Shown in pieces: positions 43,736 through 57,795 of a stretch of 64,000 nt of DNA. The stretch spans positions 571,899,241 through 571,963,240 of the forward strand of contig NC_081410.1 of NCBI RefSeq assembly GCF_030272615.1, written 5' to 3'. This DNA is from Cryptomeria japonica. Taxonomy: Eukaryota > Streptophyta > Pinopsida > Cupressales > Cupressaceae. The notes under the pieces are model-generated. The model did no database searches and was not told where the DNA came from. It was given only the letters and a program-made list of their open reading frames with translations. Position numbers and translations under genes: made by a program. Numbering within the stretch: position 1 is the first letter of the stretch; every line of letters starts with the position of its first letter.

Positions 43736-45120
43736 GAATAATTAATATGAATAATAATAGATGTTATTAATAATCCATACAAACTCACAATCTACATCTA
43801 TCCTATCCACAATAGTTTTTACATACAAAATTTGTCACAATTTTTGCTACTCCTTTGAATCCATACAAATTTATAGTCTGCATCTATCCTATTCACCATG
43901 CAGTTTCTACATACATTTCTACAAAAATTGTGGCTCCCATCCTACTCACAAAAATATTTCTAAACTTTAACAAAAAACAAAAACAAATCTAAAAACCCTA
44001 ACCATCCTTCCTTCTTCACATTATATAACACATGCATTATGGCGACAAACTTCTCTGTCACTGTTCCACCTTGCCCTGCTTGGTAGCCTCAGAGCTCACA
44101 AAGATTACTCCACTCATTATTTTTTTCTTTGATCCCACGAGCCTTCCCCTCTTTCTCTTTATCTCATTCTTTTTTTCTTTTTTTCTTTTTCTCTTTGTCT
44201 CATTCTTCTTTTGGCTTCTTTGCTCCAAGAGTGTTATTAGAATTATTATTATATTTTATTGATAAATAATAATATTTGTATAACTATTATAAAAATACAT
44301 AGAACTTTAATTCTAATTTGACATACTCTATTTATTGAAAAACCTTTAGTATACATATCTAATTTTTTTTACATGTAGAAATCATTAGTTACAATGTTGT
44401 CTAACTAAACAATATTTTATAGATTTTACTGATTGATAGGAACTAGATGCAACACATCTATTGTATACTTACTAAGGAAAAGTATTTTATGTTTTTTAAT
44501 ATTTAAATATAGATGCTTCAAGGTTAAAATTTCTTCAATACTATTTATCAAAAGATTTACTATATTATTACTACTATTCAAAGAATTTTAAATTATTATT
44601 TAACGATGTCAATATTTTAATATTATTGCTACAATTCACAAATTCCAACTTTAATATACAAAAACATTATGGTAGGAACCTGATGCATATGTGTCTATTG
44701 TTTTAAGAGGTAGTAGGTGAAAATTATTAAAATTTATAAGTATCAAAGTTCAAATTCTATTTTTTAATCTTTTATAACTATTGCTTCTTCATAAAAAACA
44801 TGTTTCTTTTCTTCCCCCTCCTTTTATCTTTATTTCACTCTTCTCCTTACATCCCCATTTCTAATATTTTTTTGAAAATCTAACTTCATTTTTCTTCACT
44901 TATAAATTCATAATTCTTTTAATATTTTGTTCCCATCTCCCTCTCCTTACATGTCCCTAAACTACCTGCCTCATCCTCTTTCTATAGACATAATCTATTC
45001 AAGTGAATTTCATGGCATTTTATTCACAAGATATAAACCTTAAACTCATTTTGTATGATCTTATATAAACACAAGTCAACCCAAAGAACTCAATTTAGTT
45101 TATCAAATGATTTAATTACA
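43736..45120. other. Intergenic sequence with a small tandem duplication
   Basis: At 43774-43940 a segment of about 83 bases occurs twice (CATACAAAYT, CATCTATCCTATYCAC, TTTCTACATACA). Otherwise AT- and CT-rich sequence with no supportable gene. Confidence 0.5.
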
Positions 45121-45211
45121 TTAGCCACTCAACGACCACATGAATGGAAAATATCTCCATTTATTAGTGGAAAATGAACTAGAGCAAACCTTAAGATACA
45201 TAATACTATAT

Positions 45212-45212
45212 A

Positions 45213-45272
<60 letters not shown>
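45212..45272. repeat. Compound TG/AG microsatellite
   Basis: About 12 TG units pass directly into about 18 AG units. Confidence 0.97.
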
Positions 45273-45274
<2 letters not shown>

Positions 45275-45765
45275 ATATACTTATATAAGAATTTGACCTT
45301 GTCCCTTATATTTATTTTTGTGGTTGTTGGGTGTAGGAAAATGATAAATTTATCTAAATTAATGGTTTTGTCCACCATGAGTTGATTCTTCACATTATTT
45401 CCATGCTAGAGGAATATCCATAACAAAGAAGTGGAGGGAAATTGCTTCTCTTTACTAACCAATAGATTACATAAATGTTCATTTGACAAAATGAATAAAT
45501 ATTTTGATCAAAACATATGTTTAAACTAAGTCAAGTCTTGCAACATTAGTAAAAAACTAACCTACCAACAAAAGGAGGGGCCTTATGATGGAAAATACCT
45601 AACTCCCCAAAAACATGAAGAGAGGAAGTGTATTGGTCAACTTACCTTATCCTCTCTCACATTCACTACACAAGAAGAGAGTACTTTTTAACTCCTAGGT
45701 CCTTGTGTCTAGCATCAACTTGAACAATTTAGTTGACATGTGACAAATGTTTTTGATTAAGATAA
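45273..45765. other. Intergenic sequence
   Basis: I see no gene or signal here. Confidence 0.45.
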
Positions 45766-46300
45766 ATAGGTTTTATAGGGACCCAAAACCCAACTCCAAA
45801 AATATAATAAAAAACTAGTAGCGAACCAGAGAAGAACCAAAAACCAATCGACAACAAAAATAGGGGAGACACCCCTTAGAGGCCGACATGAAAGACAAAT
45901 AAATCAGGGCCAAACTACAAAAACAACTAGCCAAAAGACTAACCAAGATCTTTCATAAGCTCATAATTTTTCTGAATTATGTTTTTGTTTATTTCTTCGA
46001 GCTCCTCCATGATGAACATCGTGGTGCCTAGTATTGGTAGAAGCTCCAGTAGACACTTACACGTCCACTACTTGTGGATTTATATCCAGATTTTTCTTTC
46101 TAGACTTGGCCGCTGAAGGCGGTATACTACTGAGCAGTTGGGTTTTCTGAATAACAATTTTCTTATTCACCTTTTTGAGGCATTCAACACTGTTGTTCAT
46201 AGCCTCTTTACTAATATCCATGAAATCCCTGAGATTAACCTTTAGTTCATAGATGTTAATAATAGTTCTCAAATCATTTCTTTTAAACTTTCAGCTTGCC
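45766..46300 (-). other. Dispersed retroposon-like relic 2
   Basis: Minus strand peptide NLRDFMDISKEAMNNSVECL is clearly related to NLNNLVEISREAMSNNTEGL of the relic at 49640-50870. Its 3' end has GGGTCCCTATAAAACCTAT, matching GTCCCTATAAAACCTAT there. Two copies with shared coding tail and 3' end indicate a dispersed repeat family. Confidence 0.6.
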
Positions 46301-47597
<1,297 letters not shown>

Positions 47598-48590
47598 TAC
47601 TTACATACACACATATGATTATAGCTACATGGCAAGTGTTGAGTTTGTATGATGGGGACAAGTATTAATCCTAAATTTTTTAGGTCTTGTTGTGTAAATG
47701 TTGCCATTTATGGGATGCATATGGTATTCAATTAGATGTCTAAAAGTGAAGACACATGCTTATATGTGTATGACTGAAATATGTAGGAAGAAGATCTATG
47801 CAAAAATATATAGGAGTTGTGCATTGAAGTATCATGTAAAAAATCATAAGACTATGCACCAAGTAGCACTTAGTAGGTCTTTCATGATAGTGTTGTGATG
47901 TGGTTTATTGTGATAAATTGAGTATAGATAGTTATATAATCTAAATGATGGGTGATCCCTTCTTGGGAAGCAGTTATATCTATTGCATCCAAGCTGAGTG
48001 CAAGAAAGTATGTACATAAATATTCCAAGTCATATCATGGTACCAACTTTCAATCCTAATTGTTTGTAAGACATGTTTTGTAGATGTTGTAGTAAAAAAT
48101 TGCAAACTCTTTACAATTTGACCTACACTTTTGTAGACACTTTAACGTCCATTCCCCTAGTATTTGAGTAGGCTCACTTTAGCCCTTGCATTAGTCTTTT
48201 CCCTTCTAAGGATTCTCAAGAAATATTTTTAGTAGCTACCTTTTTGTGTTAGTTTTATGTTAACCATGTGTTTCTCTCATCTCTTATCATTTTAAGCATG
48301 ATTTGTATGTATAATAGATTACTGCATTAACATCCCATGACATTTTAATGTTCAAAGGTCATTTAAAAGAATTTTGCCACTTGTCACCTACCCAGGTTAG
48401 TGGAATTTTCGAAGGATAATTCATAATATCTCAACGACCTCTTCTTTCCCTCCTCTTCTCACTTTTTAATATATTCTTTCACTTTAGATAATGTCTCTTG
48501 AATGTTCTATTGAAAATCTCTTGCATTATTTTGGCTTTCACAACTCTCTCTTTGTGTCTAGCTTACACAACTTCCTACAACTTGCAATAG
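47598..48590. other. Intergenic sequence
   Basis: I see no supportable gene or repeat. Confidence 0.45.
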
Positions 48591-48594
48591 CAGT

Positions 48595-49015
48595 CTTTGA
48601 ATATCTCTTGGATTTCTCAAGACTATTTGGTCATATCCTTCTATTTGTCTTATGCCTTTGAGAATTTGGGGATTATATCACATCGGTTGTCTATGAATCA
48701 TTTCTTATCATGTGTATTAGTCTTTTGATCTATCCATATATATATCTACTATGGAGGAGGAAATACCAAAGTATGGACTTGATTGCTCAAGGAAAGTTTT
48801 CAAATAGCCCAGAACATTTTTCTACTTATCTACAATATCCTTTACAATTCTCTTGACTTTCTCAAGCCTATCTAGTAAAATTCTTCTATTTATATTATGT
48901 CTTTGAGCATTCTAGGATTTATCAAATCCCTTGTCTATAAATCATTTATCATTGTGTTTATTTGTCTTTTGATCTATCTATCTATCTATCTATCTAGATG
49001 TTGTGGAGATGGAAA
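48595..49015. repeat. Diverged tandem duplication of about 230 bases
   Basis: Two units (about 48595-48775 and 48825-49015) share CTCAAGRCTATYTRGT, CTTCTATTTRTMTTATG, TTTGAGMATT and GTCTTTTGATCTATC. The second ends in a short TCTA microsatellite (48975-48996). Confidence 0.7.
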
Positions 49016-49639
49016 CATGAAAAACTATTGGATTGAATAAAGATAAAATAGTGTAGGATAATAACAACACAATGCATAAAAAAGAGAAAAAACTAGAATA
49101 GGTTGCTTCAACAACAATACTGTTATTAACCTTAAGACACATTACAAAAGTAACATAGATAAACAACTCTGTATAAATCTCCTATATATGTTTTGATAAT
49201 GATATGACCTATGAATAATTGCAATATCGTTGGTACTTATAGTTAAGAAAATATAGTTTCCATACTTGTAGTGCACAAAAAGAAGAGAAGATAAACATTA
49301 GATTTCAAACAGTGAGTGATGATAAGAATTCTAGTTTGCAAACAAGGCTTTGCTAAATGGTTAAGGCAGTGCATATTGATAGTCTTCATCAAGCGGTGGT
49401 AATTATCGATCAAGACCATAGTTGATAGCTTGATCGATGGGAGGAAGTAATTCCAACACTTCCTTTTAATTTCTACCAATAAATGCTTCAAAATTGTCAA
49501 AATCCTTTACTATTGAGTGTTGTCTTCATTTGTCTCTTTCTACTCTTTAGACTTAAATATTTCTTTGCTTGATAAATTTAAATGATCTTTAGATCTTTCC
49601 TTCAATAATGATGCCTATTTATTGGTCTTCTCTAACTAT
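49016..49639. other. Intergenic sequence
   Basis: I see no supportable gene or repeat. Confidence 0.45.
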
Positions 49640-50870
49640 TATAATAACCCATCTCTAACTATTGGCCTTATCATGTTAATCATGGAGTATGCCAAAGCTC
49701 ATGGAGTGAAAACCTCCCGCATGGATAAAACCCACATTTCTTCTTCTAACCCTAAGGTGAAGATTGTTTCTGACATGGAGATGGAAGAGGATGACAGTGG
49801 CACTGCCTTGTATTAGCATGATATCAAGGATTCAAAAGACCCTGAGTATAGACTGAAGAAATAAGGGGAGCCTATGGTGACCCCAGGAACAAGCAGTAGT
49901 AGAAAAACCAACCCTCCAAGGTGGGCGACAAGAAAATTTAAATCCAGTAGCAAGAAAATGCAAGACTTGGAGACTCCCATCGGAAAGAGAATAAAATTGA
50001 CCAAGTCAAGTGGGTCCAAAGACAAGGACCACGAGATTAGGTTAGACATTCCCATCAATGTGGATAACGAGTAACAAGGGACTGTGAATAAGGAGAAAGA
50101 AGGGGAGAAAAAGGGGGAGAAGAAGCTGGAAGACCTGATTTTGGAGGGCACTAGAGGCCAGGAAAAATGTAGGAAGTGGGTAGATAAGGAAATTGGAACT
50201 CTGAAAGATGGAATTAAAGGAATTATTGAAACATTCACAGACTCCCCTGGGCCTAGTAAAACTGAGAAAATCATGAGCACGATTCAAAAGATATCTTAGG
50301 ATGTTGAAACTATGAAGATCTTCCATGAGCACATAATTGATAAGCTGGAGGAGTATGTGTATGACATCAAAGGCAACCTGAATAATCTGGTGGAAATCAG
50401 TAGGGAGGCAATGAGTAACAACACTGAAGGTTTGGAGAAAATCAATGCCATGATGGTCGTCTATAGAACCAGACCCATAGCCAGTGAACCTCCCTTGGGG
50501 GAAAAATAGAAAAAGAATGCTTTGGAGGGTGGTCAGAGTGCTGCTGGTTGGAAGACTAGTTCGGGTCCCTATACTAGGACCAGGAGCTAGAACCAGGAAT
50601 AGGGTACCTCTAGATTCATCATGGAGGATCTGGAGAAAGTCAACAAGAAGATTATTCAGAAGAACACTGAACTGGTGCACTCTCTCAGTTGAGTTCTTTT
50701 TCCTATTTTTTTTGGTCTTTTCATCTTATTTTTTGGCATTGAGTCTGTGTGGGGTTTATCCCTGTTCCACTTTTATTTAATTTCTTTTTGGCTGCTGGCC
50801 TTGGTCTGTGAAACTTTGGGTTTCAAGTCCCTATAAAACCTATATATCAAAAACAACCCTTCAAGACTTT
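49640..50870 (+). other. Dispersed retroposon-like relic 3 (longest copy)
   Basis: A broken, Lys/Glu-rich coding text with four or more stops: KVKIVSDMEMEEDDSGTALY, TGTSSSRKTNPPRWATRKF-like basic part, SGSKDKDHEIRLDIPINV, then predicted coiled coil with NLNNLVEISREAMSNNTEGL. It ends with a T-rich tract and GTCCCTATAAAACCTAT. It may be the first reading frame of a LINE, but no endonuclease or RT is present. Related tails lie at 45766 and perhaps 52860. Confidence 0.55.
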
Positions 50871-51115
50871 TTCTAAAATATCCTAACTTCACCTTCTATA
50901 GATGTCTTGAAAGACAATGATTTATTTTGACCCAAAAAATTTATTCTTCTTGAATATTCAAACCTTTTATGGTTGCTATCAATATATGAGCATTTACACT
51001 TGAACAATTTTTTGACCATACGTGTAATATTTTACCAACTTGATCCATAGCTCCATCCATAATCTATTTTCATATAATTTATCATAGATTCATTCTTCTT
51101 GTCTTCTCTATTTCA

Positions 51116-51440
51116 AAATATGTTTTCTAAATGGTTCTTCAAACCACATATGCTACAAGGATGAACATCCCAACACATTCACTTTTTATGTCCTCTATTG
51201 CAATAAGAACAGTACATACACTACATTTTTTGAACTAATTTATTTAAACCTGCAACATCATCATCATCATAATTTTTATTTCTCTTCTCACTAAAAAATC
51301 TAAGGCCTTATTATTATCTCAATAGGCTCTGTGATTCCATGCCCATACTTTCCTAATCCCTTGAATTTATTATCAATGTTTCTCAAGATCTTAAAACCAA
51401 CATTTTCTTCAAAGCGGTTAGAAATATTTGCAAATTCAAA
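51116..51440 (-). pseudogene. Relic with G-patch and zinc knuckle
   Basis: Minus strand. NVGFKILRNIDNKFKGLGKY and GHGITEPIE read as a G-patch (51304-51405). Downstream, CSYCNRGHKK, a stop, MCWDVHPCSICGLKNHLE resembles a gag-type zinc knuckle with the CW-x-HP ending. The combination points to a decayed retrotransposon gag region, distinct from the other elements here. It is short and broken. Confidence 0.5.
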
Positions 51441-52855
51441 TACGTTATCATTTTCATCCTTATATTTTTATTAAAAATAGCTTCAACCAAATAATCCAAA
51501 TAAAAGATTGATCGAAGGTATTGCACAAATCCTCTATATTACATGAAGCATCACACAAATGCAAGAGAATCTTATCTCCTCTCTACAACATGAAACTCAT
51601 AAACACAAACACTAGAAAACATGAATATGCAAAGACTCTTTCTACATTTGCATTATCTCTCACACATTTATGTAATAGTCTCAATCTTATTTAAATTTAA
51701 TGACAAAACAAATCAATCAATAGAAAATTACAACTTCGGCCATCCATTGGCCTCTCTCCCTTTCCTCCTCTCACACACCCATGCCCCTTTCTATCCTAGC
51801 ACTTCCACTTTGCAATTGAAGTATTCTTATTTCCTCTGCAGTCACGTACTTAGTGACCGATCCCACATACACCATTCTTGCATAGGGCTCCACCTTTATT
51901 TCCTTCCACTTTTAAGTACCTTACCATAGCAGCCACACAATTTCCCTCTTTACTTTATTCGTTGCCCAACCCCCTCTCTTTGTTATTACATATATGTTTT
52001 TATAATCAATGCCTCTTAATTTCCAACAATGCCTCCCTCGTATGAAATCAATTTAAATGTTCTTGGGCCGAGTCAATTTATTTCCCACCGATTCCCATTT
52101 GAATCATTTCACTTTCTGCCTAGACCGCGTTCATTTTGGCTTCTTCATTTCACTTTGGGAGTTGAATGGTTTGTAAACATCTAGAAATTTCATTTGTTTG
52201 AAAGTTTCTAAAGTTTGGCCAATAAATACATTTTGTACATATCCTGCCATCATTGATTTGAGACACCTGGTGCCTTTGTTTATGCTTCTACATTTTGTAT
52301 GTATTTATCAACTAGAACATTACTGTTATGATTTGATGTATGTTCATACCCCAATCTTCCACATGTTGCAGTTTGCCTCTAAACTTGTGGAACTCAACTT
52401 TGCACCCATTAAGTTAATTTACTTAATTATGTAAAGCCTTTACAATGGATCTGTTTTGTCCATAACCTACAATCATTGCTTGTTCCAGAGTTGCTAAGCT
52501 GGGACATGCTCTCAAAGTGCTAGTGAAAGTTCCCTAGCTAGGTTTCATTCATGTTCGTTGCTTTTTTAAAATAATACAATGCCGATTGATCATACCCATT
52601 TTTCTCATACTCTAGAAATATTGTGTCTAGACTTTCACATTTTGCAATCATGTTTGCTAGGGTAGTCTCAACTACAACATGACAAATTCCTTTTATGCTT
52701 CAATGGATCTAAAAAATTCAAAGAGATACCAAGATGAATAAAAACAACAAAAAATTAAGAATAAATTAGAAAATATTTTTGGGTGGTGATGATCATCGAT
52801 CCACCTAGGTGCTCCTGCACCAGACAAGCCAAGTAAGAAATTGTGAGCATAGACT
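51441..52855. other. Intergenic sequence
   Basis: CT- and AT-rich sequence with no supportable gene. Confidence 0.45.
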
Positions 52856-52859
52856 CACA

Positions 52860-53470
52860 AAATGGGGTTAAGTAGTTGAACTACTCTTCTGGGTTGTAAA
52901 CAACATACAACAAACAGAGTTGGGGCTATTGAAAATATGATGGAAGGGGTTGAGAAGACTCTAAAAAAGATTGGGGAGCTGAGACACAAGATTTTAAAGG
53001 CCGCCTCTAACAATATTAAGGTCCTTATCAGCAAGCTTGAAAGTTTCCAAGGGGAAAAGGCCTTCAGGGACACCATTGAGGTGAAGGAAGACACCCTTGA
53101 ATATAAAGAGATGGGTCCTAGAAAAAGAACTTGCGCAAGCACCAGAAAGAAGCAAAACCAAAGCAAGGATATTGAGGAGATCAAGCAGACTGCTGAGAAC
53201 ATGGAGTAACTGGAGTTGGAAGCTGCCCAGTTGCTAAAGAACTTTACCTAGACTTGGCTTTTCTTTTCTACTTTTTCTATTGTCTTGTCTTTTGTTCCTG
53301 TGTGTTGTGTCTTTCTACTACTGGCTTTTTGTTATCCGGCCAGCTGTCTTTTCTAAATCTGCTATCTCTAGCTTTTTTAGTGTTCTCTAATGGCTATCTT
53401 TTGATCTACTATTGTATAGGGTTTTAGTGGTCCTTCAAAACCTATTTTCCCCTAATAAAAAACATACAAG
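52860..53470 (+). other. Dispersed retroposon-like relic 4
   Basis: Lys/Glu-rich coding remnant (MMEGVEKTLKKIGELRHKI, KEMGPRKRTCASTRKKQNQS, DIEEIKQTAENME) followed by a T-rich tract and CAAAACCTATTTTCCCCTAA. Composition and 3' layout resemble relic 3; homology is likely but not certain. Confidence 0.45.
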
Positions 53471-53559
53471 AAACCCCATTACTACTTCAGGAACATTAAA
53501 ATTTTTCTTCCTTTGGCTCTTTCATCGCTTAGCTAGGACTCTCTCCAACCTATTTCACC

Positions 53560-53770
53560 AAGAATGCCCTCTTTTCCACTTCCCTCTCATGGACTCATGC
53601 CCATTGTAGTCCACCCTTCTCCTCCAAAAACTCTCTCCTTTCCTCTTCTCCTTCATGGGATCCAACCGATATTCAACTGACCTCCACCAAATAACCTTCC
53701 CACTCTTCTCCTCTTTTATGGATTTCAATCGATTACTTATAGAACACCGCCACCAAATCTCATTTGCATC
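53560..53770. repeat. Three-unit diverged tandem repeat of about 65 bases
   Basis: Units share CTCTTCTCCTYTTWTGG-like text and CCACCAAATM. The minus-strand peptide shows the period as IWWRCSISNRL, IWWRSVEYRL and FWRRRVDYNG. Confidence 0.6.
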
Positions 53771-54684
53771 ATATTGTACTACTTCAATATGCAAACAGAC
53801 AACTTTATATTTCTAATTCGCAACTGCAACTGTATACACTAAGTCATTCTTTTTTATCTCTATTGCATGATGTTGGCTAACGGATTGGATTTCTCAAAAT
53901 TTATAAATAAATACTCCTGTTGCCCAAATAGAAAACCAATGAGAACCAACAGTTGGGTAAATAATTATTATTTTAACCTCTGTATAAAGGTATAGATCCC
54001 TATATGATATTCAATGAGTTTTGGATAAATTTCATCATATAATTCACTTTTAACCAGAAAGCAAACAAAAAGGCTTCAACATTCACTTGTCAACACAACA
54101 TGAATGCTTAATGATAGAAAATGAAATTCATAGTAAGACATTAGGTTTCGAATGAAGATTAACTCACAGAATGATCAAAAATATTTGAATTCTGATTGAT
54201 ACTCACTCATGACTCACAGGACAAGGGGAATCAGAATATTCAAATATTTCAGCTAATTTCATTTATCCAATTGATTCACAGACTTCAAATGAAAAATCAA
54301 AGAAAGGAATCAGACACCTGAACATATAATCATTCCAATAGAAATTTTTACACATTCAAAACACACAGGTTTTCTAAAGCTATATCATATATTCCATTCC
54401 ATTCAAAGATGGTTGTTTCACTAAAATTACAAGTAAGACCAGTCTATTCCTTCAAATTTTACAAGATTATATATATATATATCGTGCCAAAACATCCTTT
54501 ACTAATATATATAGCCGCCAGGCTAAATTGTCTTTTTAACAAATGAAACTAAAATTCAAGAAACAGCTGTTCGTAATTGAATTTAACTAAATGGCCATAA
54601 GCCGTAAATAGAGCTATAACGATAAGAACAAAAAATGGCTTAAATTGTCTCTGGGGAGTGCGTGGTGCCACGTATATTTCGCCA
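53771..54684 (-). other. Non-coding tail, possible element E 3' LTR
   Basis: No gene. Read on the minus strand, TGTAGTGG overlaps the accessory stop codon at 54685 and a TATATATA box lies 170 bases further on (54505-54513), mirroring the layout behind element B. The LTR is not proven and its end is not seen. Confidence 0.35.
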
Positions 54685-57600
54685 CTACATATGAGCCACG
54701 GAGAAGTTATGAACAACCTGGTAATGTGGGAGCCCAATGTGTAGGATGCGTTGCTTCCAAACTTCTTTGTCCATACCCACTTGCGTAACTTTAATTTTGT
54801 GCACTTCTAAGTGATCTGAACAGACAACTAACATAGATTCAATTCGAGCTACCCTGGTGAAGTCATCTCTGGTAAAAGACTTTGATTCTTTAACCGAGTT
54901 TATTTTTCCTTTGAAACTCTGCACCATGTCTACTGCCTGCTCGATAGTCTGTCCATCTTCCTTAAGAAGTTGTACATCAATGCACTTTAAGTCTTTCTGC
55001 ATCATGACAATGAGTTCTTTCAATTCTTTCAACAACTTAATGGACTCTTCATGACCTTGCTTTATGATTGAATTTCTCCATTCAATGTTCTCCTTGGCCA
55101 CATGTAGTACCTTGTCATCCAAATCATTTACTTCCTTTTCTGTGAGGAAGTTCATGACATTGTGTTTCTGCATGTCTTTCATCTAAACCAATACTGCAGC
55201 CCATTTTTTCCTTTCCTTCTCACATGCTGACACCTCTGTTTCAAGCTCTTGAGTTATAGTTACAACATCCTCGTACACCCTGACCAGATTAGTAATATAC
55301 TCTGTTCCTTGCTGAATTATGGATTCAAGCCACTCCTCAAAGGTTTCCGCCAACACACGATTTCTCTGAACCTTATCCAACAAATTCTGGTTCATAGGTG
55401 ATTTAGGATCAAAACTCTGAGAAACCTTTGATAGGGGTTGTGGACTGGGATGATGTATGGCATTGAAATACTCTGCCATCTGCTTAATAGTCTATTTTAA
55501 CTCCCGTTTGTCCATCTCATCCTTCCATGTTCTGGACAACATTCTTTTAGCGGAGGACTCTAGGTGTTTTGCATTAGCAACCCTTGAAGCAGTTCCTAAA
55601 AAAATCTTTTCAATAGCAAAATCCTGCTCAGTAGCATTTTCTAGGTCTTTGTTTGAAATCGGCCTAGCCACTTCAGCTACCCAATGCCCTGTATTCTCAT
55701 CTACCTCCAACATAGCTTCTGCTTTTAGCTTCTTAGACTTAGGTGTTTTCCCGAGGCATTTACTCACCATATCCTCCATGGGTACACTGATAGGAACTAC
55801 ATTACGTTTCTTACTAATTGACACTCCCAACGACCTTGAAACATTTGGGGATACCTTTACTGGCGGCATCTGATATTCAGGTGAATCCATGTTGGCCAAA
55901 GTAGTCACTTGATTGGGGCTTTCCTTAGGTTGCTCTTTTTCTTTACCTGCATCTTGAGTTGCAGGAATGTTTGCTTTCGGTCCACCCATAATCGCTTGCA
56001 CCTCTTCACTATCAAGAACTATGATAGTTTCTTTACCTGAAATTTCTGCACCTTTCCTCTTACTTCTGGAATGGGTGACTTGAACTGTTGAGGGGCCAAA
56101 TAGTGGTTCTTTAAACCTTCTGGTTTGAACCTTCTCACCTTGAGTATTAGTGACACTTGCAATATCAACAATAATGTTAGAAGAAGAAATGGGTATAGCA
56201 GCATGAGATTGCTCAACTAATTTCTTGGCTGAGGTAGTGGTCAGTCTTATTCCAGATCTACAGTCTCTTAACCATTTTTCTGTTCTCCTTATAACATTAA
56301 AGGTTTTAGATTGAATATTTTCTTCTTCTCTCCTATCCCAGTCAATTTCAGGAATAGGTTGTTCATGAACTCTTTTATTGAACTCTGGGTCCAATACATC
56401 TTCACCTTCCTCTTCTTGTATTTTTGCTATGTTCATTGGCAATTTCAAAGTAATGATTTGTCATAAAGTGAACCTTGACCATAATCTTCTCAGGACTTCA
56501 AATTCATCACAACAATCCTCCTAGTAGTCTTTTAACTAGGGTATATGTGAAAAGTTCACATCAACATTCAGGTGCTTCATTGCATATTCTTTGCTATCAA
56601 ACCCCGGCCGAGCAACATATGGCGGCAAATTCATCTTCTTGAGCTCCAATTCTAAGTTTAATGCATCAAAAATAGTTTGGCAACTATAATATCCGAGTTC
56701 AACTAGAAAAATTGCTTTAGACTCACTTTTCATCCCTAATCTCTTATCAACATGAGCTAACTATCTACAAACTTCTAAAAGTACATAACTATCGAGAGCA
56801 TATCTGGGCAATTTGAAAGGTTCATCTTCAAAGCCACCAATTCTAATATAAGTAAATCTAGGAAATTGAATAAAACAACTCCCATATGTGCTGACCAACT
56901 TTAATGCCTCAGGTGACATTCTATTATTCAAATTTCCTTGCAGTTCAAAAGTTAGTCTTCCCACAAAGACATCATTCCATCTCAAGAAGTTTTCTGTGTA
57001 CCTCTGTACCTGCAAATGTGGAGAGCACTCATAGACCTTCATTCCATTAACCCAAGGTTCTTGATATAATCCTGGCCATTCTTTGATACAGGCTAAAATA
57101 TAAAACAGGTATGAAGTCATATGAAAATTAGCTGTTCCAACAAAATTACTCAAAGCTTCATGCAATTTCTCAGCAATTACTTGCACCCAGTCAAGGTATT
57201 TTTCACCAGCTAATAATACCTGAATGTAAAAATATATCCAGTCCTCCCAATAGAAGGCATGTGAATTCCCCTTAAGCCTATTCAAAAGAATCACGATATC
57301 CCTAACTTCTGTAATGAAATGCTCTCTTGTCAAGGGTTTAGGCAACCTAGAACCTCCCTTCTGTATTTTAAGGAGCCAGTTTCTAGCAATGATGTTCCAA
57401 TAAACACTTTTCTTCTTAGAGAAAAATGCGTATGAGGTTCCTATGGACCAATCTTCATACAGCTCTTTGTGAGGAATTCCAATTGCAGCCATTACTGTTT
57501 CTCTATTAATCCGCACTAGCATTTCCCCATTATTGGCTCTAATACACCTATTACTAGCATCATATCTATTCATGCATGTATATACTAATTCTGGGCAAGG

Positions 57601-57795
57601 AGCAGCAATGGGGAATGCAGCGGCCTCAACAAGACCACTGTGAACTATCTTTTCCATCATAGAATTGGCTGTTGGGTTCTTAGCCCTCTCTAGAAAATTA
57701 TCTAACTCATCTTGGATGAAGGTTGTATCATCTAACTCTGGGAGGGTACTAATCAAGCATGATGTTCGACCCAATTTTGCAAGAGTCGGTCTCAT
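54685..57795 (-). pseudogene. Element E sense accessory gene (large, function unknown)
   Basis: One frame of 1,036 codons runs from ATG 57795 to TAG 54685 with six internal stops (five TAG, one TGA; for example 56761, 56536, 55492, 55183) and no frameshift. The first 345 residues look globular; IRANNGEMLVRINRETVMAA near residues 83-105 aligns without gaps to IKDINGKTLIEINDEEFRNA of element B. A disordered basic middle part has SRSKRKGAEISGKETIIVLD (B has KRKIQDVIDIQDS). The last 270 residues are charged helices, likely coiled coil (ELETEVSACEKERKKW, LKELKELIVMMQKDLK). No signal peptide or membrane segment is seen. Two lineages keep the same long gene at the same place, so it probably had a role in the element's life cycle. 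Confidence 0.8.

Noticed and set aside
44022-44080. TATATAA followed by ATG with a short peptide MATNFSVTVPPCPAW
   Set aside because: The TATA word lies only about 13 bases before the ATG and the frame stops after 15 codons; nothing downstream supports a gene.
49243-49500. 85-codon minus-strand frame
   Set aside because: No recognisable domain, low-complexity context and no homologous copy in the window.
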